From the NCBI GenBank assembly GCA_017542065.1, contig JAFXXX010000019.1, forward strand, positions 1-64,000: DNA of 64,000 nucleotides, given 5' to 3'. The notes under the pieces are model-generated. The model was not told the origin of the DNA, searched no databases, and worked only from the letters and a program-made list of their open reading frames with translations. Source of the DNA: Bacilli bacterium. GTDB lineage: Bacteria; Bacillota_I; Bacilli_A; RF39; UBA660. The position numbers were made by a program, and so were the translations under genes. Below are positions 51,066 to 60,426 of the stretch, piece by piece; the first letter of the stretch is position 1; each line of letters opens with the position of its first letter.

Positions 51066-53309
51066 ATGAGTTTATTAAAATTAGTTAATGTTTCTAAGTT
51101 TTATCATAATAAAAAGAATGTCTCAACTGGATTTAATAAAGTTAATTTATCATTAGATCAAGGTGAATTTGTAGTTATTACAGGTGAATCTGGATCAGGT
51201 AAATCTACATTATTAAATGTTATTTCGGGACTAGATTCTTATGAAGAAGGAGAATTATATATTAATGGTGAAGAAACAAGCCATTATACCGAAAAAGATT
51301 ATGAAGACTATAGAAGAAAATATATAGGTAATATCTTCCAAAACTTTAATCTAGTTAATAGTTATACAGTTTATCAAAATATTGAGCTAGTATTACTACT
51401 TAATGGTGAAAAGAAAAGAGATATTAGAAAGAAAATATTAGAGGTTATAGATTTAGTTAAACTAACCAAATTTAAAAACACTAAAGCATCTAAATTATCT
51501 GGAGGTCAAAAACAAAGAGTAGCTATCGCAAGAGCATTAGTTAAAAATACTCCAATAATAGTAGCTGATGAACCTACTGGTAATATAGATATTGCATCTG
51601 CTAATGAAATTACTAAATTATTATATGAAATATCTAAAAATAAATTAGTAGTTGTTGTTACTCATAACTATGAACAATTTGCAGAGTATGCTACAAGACA
51701 AATAGTTATGCATGACGGAAGAATCATGGTAGATAAGAAATTAAAAGAAACTGAAGAAGTAATAGATGAACCACCAAAATATAAGAATATTAGGTTCTTT
51801 AATAAACTATTAATAGCTTTCAGAAACGTATTTAATATCAAAATTAAATTTTTCTTACTAGTATTAGTTTATTTTATACTTACAATATCAGTTTTTTCTA
51901 ACTATACATCACTTAGTATGTCTACATATAATAACGAAATGTTTAAAATGAGTTATATATTTAGTGATTATAGTGAAAAAAGAATTATTATTAACAAAAA
52001 AGATAAATCTGCTTTTACAGATGAAGATGTAGAAAAAATTTCTAAAATTAAAAATGTAAGAGAAGTAGTTAAAGACGATATCTTAATAGATAGTAATACT
52101 TATTTAGAAAACCCTGAAATTAAAGTATGGGATAGTACAAGAATTAATGATATAGGTAACGTTAAGAAAGTAAAATATGGTCATTTACCTAAAGAAGGGG
52201 AAGACGATTATAATGTAGCTATTCTTAAGACATATGGTAAAGCATCTAAAACTGATGCAGAAAAGTATTTAAATAATACATTTAAATTAACAAATAGTAA
52301 TGGTGAAGAAATAGCAACAGAATTAAGAATAATTGGTATACTTGAAAATACAGATGAAACATCTGTAGATTATACTGATACATTATATGTATCTAATGAT
52401 GTGTTAGATAGAGCAAGAACTGAAACTAATCTATTCTATAGCGATATTATTGTTACTTTAAATGATAAAGTTTATTCGTCAGAAGACTATTCTTTAACAT
52501 TTAATTTAAAATCAAATAATAATGTACCATATGGACAAGCATTTGTTTCAGAAGATATAAACTTATATTATAAAGATTTTAATTGTCTTAAGAAGAACAT
52601 AAATATTAAAGTTAAAAACAATTATTATGAAAATGGATTTGATCTATATATATCAGATACATTTAAGAAAAATACAATATCTAAGAAATTAGGATACGAT
52701 AAAGAAAGATATGATGAAATGGCATATACTATATTTATTAATCCTGATAACTATAAAGAATTATTTAATCAAAATACATATCAAATGAGTGTTTATGTAA
52801 AAGATGAAAGAAAAATTGATACTGTAACTACAGAACTAGAAAAACTTGATATTAATGTATATAAAATGATGGATATGACATCAAATATATTTGGCGAAAT
52901 CTTAGGATTTGCAGTACTATTTGGAAAAATTAGATTTGTTGTTTCAATAATAGTATTATTCTTCATTTGTTATTTCATTATTAAGTTAATACTTAAGTCT
53001 AGAAATACATATTTTTCTACTATTAGAACACTTGGTGGTAATAAGAAAGTATTAAATGATTTATTAAATATAGAATTATTAGTTGATATAAACATAGCTT
53101 ATATAATATTTACAACAATACTAATATTAATAAGACATAAAATAATATTAAAGATTAATTACTTATATCAATTAAGTACATTCTTTGAACTTAAAGACTA
53201 CATAATTATATATATAGTTTTAATTGTAATGTCTGTTTTGATTGCTAATAGATATTCTAATAAACTATTTACTAATTCAGTAATGTCTAATTATAGGGAG
53301 AATGAATAA
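51066..53309 (+). CDS. Fused ABC ATPase-permease, MacB/FtsX type (first)
   Basis: A 747-residue protein. An N-terminal ATPase (1-225) has Walker A GESGSGKST, signature LSGGQKQRVAIARA and Walker B IIVADEPTGN; then one transmembrane segment (about 255-278), a large extracellular domain (about 280-615) and three transmembrane segments in the last 130 residues. This is the MacB/LolE-type layout of mechanotransmission ABC proteins. It lies directly before a paralogous fusion and the two probably form a heterodimer. AAGGAG precedes the ATG. The substrate is unknown: peptide antibiotic, lipoprotein or signalling are possible. Confidence 0.9.
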   Translation: MSLLKLVNVSKFYHNKKNVSTGFNKVNLSLDQGEFVVITGESGSGKSTLLNVISGLDSYEEGELYINGEETSHYTEKDYEDYRRKYIGNIFQNFNLVNSYTVYQNIELVLLLNGEKKRDIRKKILEVIDLVKLTKFKNTKASKLSGGQKQRVAIARALVKNTPIIVADEPTGNIDIASANEITKLLYEISKNKLVVVVTHNYEQFAEYATRQIVMHDGRIMVDKKLKETEEVIDEPPKYKNIRFFNKLLIAFRNVFNIKIKFFLLVLVYFILTISVFSNYTSLSMSTYNNEMFKMSYIFSDYSEKRIIINKKDKSAFTDEDVEKISKIKNVREVVKDDILIDSNTYLENPEIKVWDSTRINDIGNVKKVKYGHLPKEGEDDYNVAILKTYGKASKTDAEKYLNNTFKLTNSNGEEIATELRIIGILENTDETSVDYTDTLYVSNDVLDRARTETNLFYSDIIVTLNDKVYSSEDYSLTFNLKSNNNVPYGQAFVSEDINLYYKDFNCLKKNINIKVKNNYYENGFDLYISDTFKKNTISKKLGYDKERYDEMAYTIFINPDNYKELFNQNTYQMSVYVKDERKIDTVTTELEKLDINVYKMMDMTSNIFGEILGFAVLFGKIRFVVSIIVLFFICYFIIKLILKSRNTYFSTIRTLGGNKKVLNDLLNIELLVDINIAYIIFTTILILIRHKIILKINYLYQLSTFFELKDYIIIYIVLIVMSVLIANRYSNKLFTNSVMSNYRENE

Positions 53310-53310
53310 T

Positions 53311-55740
53311 ATGATAAAGTTAGTTAATGTAAATAAATATTTTAATAGATTTAAAAGCAATCAAATACATGTTATTAATAATACTAATTTAGAGTTACCA
53401 GAAACTGGACTAGTAGCTTTATTAGGTGAGAGTGGTTGTGGTAAAACAACACTTCTTAATGCTATTGGTGGTCTAGACAAGATTAATTCTGGAGCTATAT
53501 ATGTAAACGGTAAAAAGATGCCAAGAGGAACAACTTATGCTAAAGATAAACTAAGAACTTTAAACATAGGTTATATCTTCCAAAACTTCAATTTATTAGA
53601 TAACATGACTGTTTTTGATAATATAGCAATATCTTTAAAGATGATTGGTATCAAAAACAAAAAAGAAATAGAAAAAAGAGTATATTACGTATTAGAGCAA
53701 ACTAATATGTATAGATTTAGAAATAGACTATGTTCTGATTTATCAGGAGGTCAAAGACAAAGAGTAGCTATTGCAAGAGCTCTTGTAAAAAATCCGTCTG
53801 TTATTATTGCAGATGAACCAACTGGTAATCTAGATTCTAAAAATACTATTGAAGTTATGAATATTATTAAACATATTTCAACTTCTAAACTAGTTATACT
53901 AGTTACACATGAAAAAGAAATAGCATACTTCTATGCATCTAGAATTATTAAACTAGAAGATGGAAAGATTATTTCTAATGAAGAAAATACAGATAATAAT
54001 GAATTAGATCTTAGAATGGATAATAAAATATATCTTAAAGATTATAAGATTCAAGATAAGATTCAAACTGATAAATATAGTTTTAATGTATATTCTAATC
54101 ATGAAATAGATTTAGATTTAGATATAGCTATTAAAAATGGTAATATCTATATTAAATCTAGTAGTAAGAATATAGAAGTAGTAGATGAAAACTCAAATAT
54201 AGAGTTTGTAAATGATAATTATAAGAAAATTACTAAAGAAGATTATGAAAAGAATAATTTTGATCTATCTAAATTAGATAATTCTAAACATAAGATTAGA
54301 TATTCATCTATATATAGTTTATTTGGAGGTTTAGCTTTAGGATTTAAGAAAGTTAAATCATATTCAGTACTAAAAAAAATATTATTAATTGGTTTTGTAT
54401 TCTCAGTTATGTTTATTTTCTATGCATTTAGTAATATATTTGGATTACTTGATATTAAAGATAGCCAATTTGTTGAATATAATAAAAATTACTATACAAT
54501 TACATCTTCTAAAAAGAATGTAGATTTATATGAAAAACTAAAGAATATGGAATCAGTAGAATACGTTATTCCTGGTAATTCATTAATAAACTTTAGTTTT
54601 GTTAGTGAGTTATATCAATATAAGTACTATAACCCTAGTTATAAGGCATCTATGACAGCTTTAAATACAATTTCAGATAAAGATATTATTTCAGGAAAAC
54701 TACCTGAAAATAGCCATGAAATTGTATTAGATAAGTTCTTCTATGAACAAAATAAAAATAGTATGTCTAATCCAATTAACCAATATAATATTCTTAAATA
54801 TGAAGATTTAGTTGGTAAAGTAGTTAAACTAGGTAAAGAACAATATACAGTTGTAGGTGTAACTGATTTAAATAGTCCATCTATATATGTAAATAGTTCA
54901 GAATTTACAAAGATTTTATATAATAATCAATCTAGTGAAGAATATTATGATAGAGTAGATACTGGTTCTACATATAAGAGTTATATAGATTCAGGAGTTA
55001 CTGTTAAAAAAGGAAGACTTCCTGAAAATGACTATGAAGTTATGATTAATTATAGTAATTATAATCCATACGATAATACATATAAGTTGGATAAAGAAAC
55101 AAGTTTCAAAATTAACGAAAGAAAACTTATTTTAGTAGGTTTCTATGAATCTCCTAGAAATGAATCTACATACTATGTTAATGAAAACATGATAAATGTA
55201 TTAAACATTTCTAAATTAAAAGACTTTATGGTATATCCTAAAGATGAAAAAGCATTTGTTAATGAAATAAAAGATATGGAAATAAAATATAAGAAATCAT
55301 ATACCGTTAGTAAAGAAACATTTAAAAAGAAACAATTAAAACAAACTAGAAGTTCTATTATAATCGCTGTAGTATTACTTGCTATTTCATTCCTAGAAAT
55401 ATATTTAATGATTAGATCATCATTTATATCTAGAATTAAAGAAGTAGGTACTATGAGAGCAATAGGAGTTAAGAAAACAGATATATATAAGATGTTCTCT
55501 AATGAAATAATAGCTATTTCTATAATATCTGCTATTCCAGGTATCTGGTTAATGTATAATATACTTAAGACAATAGCAGGTCTAGAATTCTTTAAAAACA
55601 ATTATATGTTAGATTGGAGAGTTATTGCATTATCTGCTGTAGTATTCTTACTATTTAACTTAGTAGTAGGTTTACTTCCAGTAAGAGCAACTATTAAAAA
55701 ATCACCAGCATCAATTCTATCTAGAAATGACGTTGATTAA
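53311..55740 (+). CDS. Fused ABC ATPase-permease, MacB/FtsX type (second)
   Basis: An 809-residue paralogue of the preceding gene. Walker A GESGCGKTT, signature LSGGQRQRVAIARA, Walker B VIIADEPTGN; an acidic Asn/Lys-rich linker of about 125 residues; first transmembrane segment about 355-375; extracellular domain; three C-terminal transmembrane segments (about 680-705, 725-745, 770-792) with the FtsX-like MRAIGVKKTDIYKMF loop. The ATG at 53311 is ten bases from GGGAG; an in-frame ATG at 53302 is only one base away from it. Placed between trhP2 and greA, where udk lies in Bacillus. Confidence 0.9.
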   Translation: MIKLVNVNKYFNRFKSNQIHVINNTNLELPETGLVALLGESGCGKTTLLNAIGGLDKINSGAIYVNGKKMPRGTTYAKDKLRTLNIGYIFQNFNLLDNMTVFDNIAISLKMIGIKNKKEIEKRVYYVLEQTNMYRFRNRLCSDLSGGQRQRVAIARALVKNPSVIIADEPTGNLDSKNTIEVMNIIKHISTSKLVILVTHEKEIAYFYASRIIKLEDGKIISNEENTDNNELDLRMDNKIYLKDYKIQDKIQTDKYSFNVYSNHEIDLDLDIAIKNGNIYIKSSSKNIEVVDENSNIEFVNDNYKKITKEDYEKNNFDLSKLDNSKHKIRYSSIYSLFGGLALGFKKVKSYSVLKKILLIGFVFSVMFIFYAFSNIFGLLDIKDSQFVEYNKNYYTITSSKKNVDLYEKLKNMESVEYVIPGNSLINFSFVSELYQYKYYNPSYKASMTALNTISDKDIISGKLPENSHEIVLDKFFYEQNKNSMSNPINQYNILKYEDLVGKVVKLGKEQYTVVGVTDLNSPSIYVNSSEFTKILYNNQSSEEYYDRVDTGSTYKSYIDSGVTVKKGRLPENDYEVMINYSNYNPYDNTYKLDKETSFKINERKLILVGFYESPRNESTYYVNENMINVLNISKLKDFMVYPKDEKAFVNEIKDMEIKYKKSYTVSKETFKKKQLKQTRSSIIIAVVLLAISFLEIYLMIRSSFISRIKEVGTMRAIGVKKTDIYKMFSNEIIAISIISAIPGIWLMYNILKTIAGLEFFKNNYMLDWRVIALSAVVFLLFNLVVGLLPVRATIKKSPASILSRNDVD

Positions 55741-55744
55741 TAAG

Positions 55745-55778
55745 AAATATAACCACTTTTTGGTGGTTATATTTTTTT
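55745..55778 (+). terminator. Terminator of the ABC operon
   Basis: Stem AAATATAACCAC / GTGGTTATATTT with a six-base loop, then seven T. Confidence 0.92.
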
Positions 55779-55797
55779 ATTATATATACTAATCTTA

Positions 55798-55826
55798 TTG
55801 ACATTTACTCCAAAATATAATACAAT
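55798..55826 (+). promoter_or_regulatory. greA promoter
   Basis: TTGACA (55798-55803), a 17-base spacer and TACAAT (55821-55826). Confidence 0.8.
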
Positions 55827-55866
55827 TTTATACGTTTAGTGCAACATTACATAAGGAGTGAATGAC

Positions 55867-56337
55867 ATGAACGAAAAGAAAGAAATATTTTTAACTAAAG
55901 AGGGTTTAAATGAATTACAAGAGGAGTTAAAAGATTTAAAAGAAAATAAACGTCCAGAAGTAATTAATCAAATAAAGGAAGCTAGAGCTCAAGGAGATCT
56001 ATCTGAAAATGCTGAATATCATGCTGCTAAAGATAAACAAGGTCAAATTGAAGCTAGAATTAAAGAAATTGAATACTTAATTGATAATGCTACACTTATA
56101 TCTAATACAAAATCAAGTACAATTAAAGTAGGTTCTACAGTAGAAATCGAATATGTTGATGATAAAGAAACTGATACATATAAAATTGTAGGTTCAACTG
56201 AAGCTGATCCATTTGAAAATAAGATCTCTAATGAATCTCCAATAGCAGTTGCTATTATAGGTAAGAAAGTTGGAGACGTTGTTTCAATTGAAAGTCCAAA
56301 CGGAAGTTACGATATTAAGATCGTATCTATTAAGTAG
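55867..56337 (+). CDS. greA: Transcription elongation factor GreA
   Basis: GreA, 156 residues, stimulates RNA cleavage by backtracked polymerase. The coiled coil holds ARAQGDLSENAEYHAAK with the acidic tip Asp-x-x-Glu; the C-terminal FKBP-like domain ends GSYDIKIVSI. The ATG at 55867 lies eight bases after AAGGAG; a GTG at 55858 overlaps that site. tig follows nine bases after the stop. Confidence 0.97.
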   Translation: MNEKKEIFLTKEGLNELQEELKDLKENKRPEVINQIKEARAQGDLSENAEYHAAKDKQGQIEARIKEIEYLIDNATLISNTKSSTIKVGSTVEIEYVDDKETDTYKIVGSTEADPFENKISNESPIAVAIIGKKVGDVVSIESPNGSYDIKIVSIK

Positions 56338-56346
56338 GAGGTTATT

Positions 56347-57591
56347 ATGGCTAAGAATATACATGAAATAGAAGTAGAATTTAAAGGTAAAAAATGGGAA
56401 GAAGCTATTGATAAAGCTTTTAACGTTGCTAAAGAAAAAGTTACTATTCCTGGATTTAGAAAAGGTAAAGTAACTAAAGACGTATTTATTAAAAAATATG
56501 GTAAAGAAAGTTTATACTATGATGCAATTAATGCATTATTGCAAACTGAATATCCTAAAGTATTAAAGGATAATAAATTAGAACCAATTATAAACCCTAA
56601 TATAGATGTTTTAGAAGTATGTGATGATTGCTGTAAAGTTAAATTCACTATTACTACTAGACCAGAAGTTAAAATAAAAAAATATAAAGATTTAAAAGTT
56701 AAAAAGGATGAAGTTAAAGTAACTAAAGAAGAAATAGATGAAGAAGTTAAAAACTTACAAGCTAGAATGGCTGATATAGTTATTAAAGATGGTAAGATTG
56801 AAAACGGAGATATAGCTATTATTGACTTTGAAGGATTCAAAGATGGAGTAGCTTTTGAAGGTGGTAAAGGTGAAAACTATTCACTAACTATCGGATCTAA
56901 TTCATTTATTCCTGGTTTTGAAGAAGGATTAGTTGGTTTAAAATCTGGAGATGAAAAAGATTTAAAACTTACATTCCCAGAAAACTATCATTCAGAAGAA
57001 TTAAAAGGACAAAAAGTAGTATTTAAAGTTAAAGTTCATGAAGTTAAGACTAAGAAATTACCTGAACTTAATGAAGATTTCTTCTTAGACCTTGGTATGG
57101 AAGGTGTTAAAGATGAAAAGTCTTTAAAAGAAGTAATTAAAGATCAAATAACTGCTAGAAAAGATTATGAAGCAGATAATAAATATATTGATGCTTTATT
57201 AGAAGAAATTTCTAAGAATACAGAAGTTGAAATTCCAGATGAATTAGTAGAAGAAGAAATTGATAAGATGATTGAAGAATATTCAAGAAACTTACAAATG
57301 CAAGGAATGAACTTAGATGCATTCTATAAATATACTAACTCAACAGAAGAACAACTAAGAGAACAAATGAGAAATGATGCTTCTATTAGAGTTAAATATA
57401 GATTTATGCTTGAAGAAATAGTTAAACTTGAAGATATTAAAGTAACTAAGAAAGAAATTGATGAAGAAATCAAGAAAGCTGCTAAGGCTTATAATATCCC
57501 AGAAGAAGAATTCAAAGAACATATTGGTGGAACTGATATGATTGAATATGAACTTCAAATGAGAAAAGCAATTGATGTAATTAAAAAATAA
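56347..57591 (+). CDS. tig: Trigger factor
   Basis: A ribosome-associated chaperone of 414 residues. The N-terminal ribosome-binding part carries GFRKGKVTKDVFIKKYG; the middle peptidyl-prolyl isomerase domain starts GDIAIIDFEGFKDG; a long helical C-terminal domain follows. TAGGAGG precedes the ATG. The tig-lon neighbourhood (usually with clpX) is widespread in Firmicutes. Confidence 0.97.
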   Translation: MAKNIHEIEVEFKGKKWEEAIDKAFNVAKEKVTIPGFRKGKVTKDVFIKKYGKESLYYDAINALLQTEYPKVLKDNKLEPIINPNIDVLEVCDDCCKVKFTITTRPEVKIKKYKDLKVKKDEVKVTKEEIDEEVKNLQARMADIVIKDGKIENGDIAIIDFEGFKDGVAFEGGKGENYSLTIGSNSFIPGFEEGLVGLKSGDEKDLKLTFPENYHSEELKGQKVVFKVKVHEVKTKKLPELNEDFFLDLGMEGVKDEKSLKEVIKDQITARKDYEADNKYIDALLEEISKNTEVEIPDELVEEEIDKMIEEYSRNLQMQGMNLDAFYKYTNSTEEQLREQMRNDASIRVKYRFMLEEIVKLEDIKVTKKEIDEEIKKAAKAYNIPEEEFKEHIGGTDMIEYELQMRKAIDVIKK

Positions 57592-57613
57592 GACTAAAAA
57601 GTCTTATTTTTTT
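57586..57613 (+). terminator. Terminator of tig
   Basis: Stem AAATAAGACT / AGTCTTATTT with an AAAA loop, then T residues. Confidence 0.9.
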
Positions 57614-57659
57614 ATTGTTTATTATTGACTTATTTACATAATAATTTATAATAAACAAT
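57614..57659 (+). promoter_or_regulatory. lon promoter within a 12-bp inverted repeat
   Basis: TTGACT (57625-57630), a 16-base spacer and TATAAT (57647-57652). The arms ATTGTTTATTAT (57614-57625) and ATAATAAACAAT (57648-57659) are perfect reverse complements spaced 22 bases apart; they touch the -35 and cover the -10. The arrangement looks like an operator for a dimeric or tetrameric repressor. It is not CIRCE and does not look like a CtsR site. Confidence 0.6.
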
Positions 57660-57685
57660 GTTTGTTAATAAAGGAGGTAAAAGCC

Positions 57686-59995
57686 ATGATTAAAACTAAA
57701 TTACCAGTCATCATCCTTAGAAATATGGTTCTTTTACCCCTTGGAGAACTTAAACTTGAAATAGAAAATGAAGAAGATAAAGAAATAATTTATAATGCGG
57801 TTAATAAACATAATGGGTACTGTCTTCTTGTAACCCCAAAATATATTACTAGTGATAATTTAAATACAACAGATCTACCTAATATTGGTGTAATAGGTAA
57901 AATAACTAGTAATATAGTATTACCTAATGAACATATTAGAATCAATATAAGAGGTATAAATAGAGCAGATATCTTTGAATATGTTCAAAAAGAAAATATA
58001 TTAGATGCTATTATAGGTCCTGTAAAGATTGAAGAAATATCAGAAGAAGAAAATGATGCATCACTTAGAGTAATCAAAAAAGAATTTGCAGCTTATGTTA
58101 ATGTAATGCCTAATATTTCTAATATGATTATTTCTAAGATAAATGAAGAAAACTCATTAGAAAAAATAACTGATATAATAGTTAATCTATTACCATTATC
58201 ATTTCAAAATAAATATCAGTTTTTAGTAACTACTAATCCAATACTAAGAGGCAACTATTTAATAGATCTATTAGTAAAAGAAGAAAAAGTAGAAAGACTA
58301 GAAAAGAATATTGAAAATGATTTACAAAAAGAATTAGATAAATCACAAAAAGAATTTATTTTAAGAGAAAAACTTAATGTTATTAAGAAAGAACTTGGAG
58401 ATAAAGATTCTAAAGAAGAAGATATTGATGAAATTAGAAAGAAAATAAATGAATTAGATGCTCCAAAGAATATAATTGATAGATTAAATAAAGAAGTAAA
58501 TAGATTTGAAACAATACCATTTACTTCACCAGAATATACAATAACTAAGAATTATATAGATACATTATTATCCATTCCTTTTGGAGAATATACTTTAGAT
58601 GAAGAAAATTTAGATTCAATTAAAGAAGTATTAGATGAAAATCATAATGGACTTGAAAATATTAAAGAAAGAATACTTGAATATATTTCAGTTAAGAAAT
58701 TAACTAATTCACTTACTAGTCCAATTATATGTTTAGTAGGTCCTCCAGGAGTAGGTAAAACTTCATTAGCATATTCAATAGCTAAAGCACTTAATAGAAA
58801 CTTCGTTAAGATTTCTGTTGGTGGAGTATCTGATGAAAATGAAATTACAGGGCATAGAAAAACTTATGTAGGAGCTATGCCTGGTAGAATTATTTCATCT
58901 ATTATTAAAGCTAAGAGTATGAATCCATTATTCTTAATTGATGAAATAGATAAAATGGGTAAGGGTATTCAAGGAGATCCTGCAGCAGCTATGCTAGAAG
59001 TCCTTGATAAAGAACAAAATAAGACATTTAGTGATAATTATATAGAAGAAGGTATAGATTTATCTAATGTTATGTTTGTATTAACAGCTAATAACATAGA
59101 AGACATTCCATATGCTCTTCAAGATAGATTAGAAATAATAGAATTATCTTCTTATACAGAGTTTGAAAAGATAGATATAGTTAAGAATCATTTATTTGAT
59201 ATTTTACTTAAAGAACATGGTTTATCTAAAGACTTAGTTACTATATCAGAATCTAGTATTAAATATATAATTAGTAATTATACTAAAGAAGCTGGAGTAC
59301 GTGAACTTAGACGTGTTTTAAGCACTATTTTAAGAAAGATTGCAAAAGAACAAGTAAATAATCAAAAGAAGATAAATATTACCTCTAAAGAGGTTAAAAA
59401 ATACCTTGGGAAAGAGAAATATAATTCTATTAATAATGAAGATCATGAAGTAGGGGTAGTTAATGGACTTGGTTATACTCCTTTTGGAGGAGTACTACTT
59501 CCAATAGAAACTAACTTCTATGATGGAACTGGTAAAATAATACTTACAGGTTCTCTTGGTGATGTAATGAAAGAAAGTGCATCTGTTGCTTTAGGATATG
59601 TAAAAAGTAATCTAAAAGAGTTTAAGATTAATAAAAAATTACTTGAAGAAAATGATCTACATATAAACGCATTAGAAGGTGCTACAAAGAAAGATGGACC
59701 ATCAGCAGGTGTAACGCTTACTACTGCAATTATTTCATCTTTAACAGGCATTAAAGTATCTCATAAGATAGCTATGACAGGAGAAATAACTTTAAAGGGT
59801 AAAGTACTTAAAATAGGTGGTCTAAAAGAAAAAGTTATTGGAGCTTATAACTCTGGAGTAGACACTATATTTATTCCTAAAACTAATGAAAATGATTTAG
59901 ATGAAATTCCAAATGAAATTAAAAAGAAAGTAAACTTCATATTAGTAGAAAATTACAAAGAAATATATGAAAATATATTCTTAGGTGGTAAGTAA
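57686..59995 (+). CDS. lon: ATP-dependent protease Lon
   Basis: LonA, 769 residues. N-terminal substrate domain starting LPVIILRNMVLLPLGEL, AAA+ module with GPPGVGKTSLA near 352 and LIDEIDK, and the protease domain with catalytic Ser673 (KDGPSAG) and Lys716 (LKEKVIG), a 43-residue spacing as in other Lon proteins. The ATG at 57686 follows AAAGGAGG; a longer reading from 57662 overlaps it. The promoter carries a 12-bp inverted repeat, suggesting its own stress control. Confidence 0.97.
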   Translation: MIKTKLPVIILRNMVLLPLGELKLEIENEEDKEIIYNAVNKHNGYCLLVTPKYITSDNLNTTDLPNIGVIGKITSNIVLPNEHIRINIRGINRADIFEYVQKENILDAIIGPVKIEEISEEENDASLRVIKKEFAAYVNVMPNISNMIISKINEENSLEKITDIIVNLLPLSFQNKYQFLVTTNPILRGNYLIDLLVKEEKVERLEKNIENDLQKELDKSQKEFILREKLNVIKKELGDKDSKEEDIDEIRKKINELDAPKNIIDRLNKEVNRFETIPFTSPEYTITKNYIDTLLSIPFGEYTLDEENLDSIKEVLDENHNGLENIKERILEYISVKKLTNSLTSPIICLVGPPGVGKTSLAYSIAKALNRNFVKISVGGVSDENEITGHRKTYVGAMPGRIISSIIKAKSMNPLFLIDEIDKMGKGIQGDPAAAMLEVLDKEQNKTFSDNYIEEGIDLSNVMFVLTANNIEDIPYALQDRLEIIELSSYTEFEKIDIVKNHLFDILLKEHGLSKDLVTISESSIKYIISNYTKEAGVRELRRVLSTILRKIAKEQVNNQKKINITSKEVKKYLGKEKYNSINNEDHEVGVVNGLGYTPFGGVLLPIETNFYDGTGKIILTGSLGDVMKESASVALGYVKSNLKEFKINKKLLEENDLHINALEGATKKDGPSAGVTLTTAIISSLTGIKVSHKIAMTGEITLKGKVLKIGGLKEKVIGAYNSGVDTIFIPKTNENDLDEIPNEIKKKVNFILVENYKEIYENIFLGGK

Positions 59996-59996
59996 T

Positions 59997-60353
59997 ATGG
60001 AATTTATTGATAACTTAAAAGATCATATTGGCGAAAAAGTAATAGTATATTTTTACCATGGTGATTTATTATTTAAGGTTACACAAGAACTAAAGGTAAT
60101 TGATGAATATACAAATATAACTGTAGGAAATCAAATATTACCATTTATAAATAAAGTTTCTGGAATAGGAACTGTAACTCTTCCAGATAACACAATAATA
60201 TATAAAAATCCTGAAATATATGAAGGCTATTCTTGTGCTAATGATGAAGAATTAGATGAGATAAAAAAGAAAATGTATGGTAACTGTTGGAGATTAAAAT
60301 TACAAGCTCATAATAAGGAAAAACATACAGTTAAACCAAAAAATGTTAATTAA
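59997..60353 (+). CDS. Small soluble protein of unknown function
   Basis: A 118-residue protein that starts one base after the lon stop, with TAGGTGG in the lon end as ribosome binding site. The sequence is mixed alpha/beta, with a Cys at about 76 and another near 97, and a basic C-terminal tail rich in Lys/His. It occupies the place of ysxC (engB) but lacks a GTPase motif. No family recognised. Confidence 0.7.
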   Translation: MEFIDNLKDHIGEKVIVYFYHGDLLFKVTQELKVIDEYTNITVGNQILPFINKVSGIGTVTLPDNTIIYKNPEIYEGYSCANDEELDEIKKKMYGNCWRLKLQAHNKEKHTVKPKNVN

Positions 60354-60385
60354 GATATTATTTAAAAATAATATCTTCTTTTTTT
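60352..60385 (+). terminator. Terminator of the lon transcript
   Basis: Stem AAGATATTATT / AATAATATCTT with a four-base loop overlapping the stop, then seven T. Confidence 0.9.
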
Positions 60386-60426
60386 ATTAAATTTTGATAT
60401 AATTATACATGTAGGTGGTGATAAAG

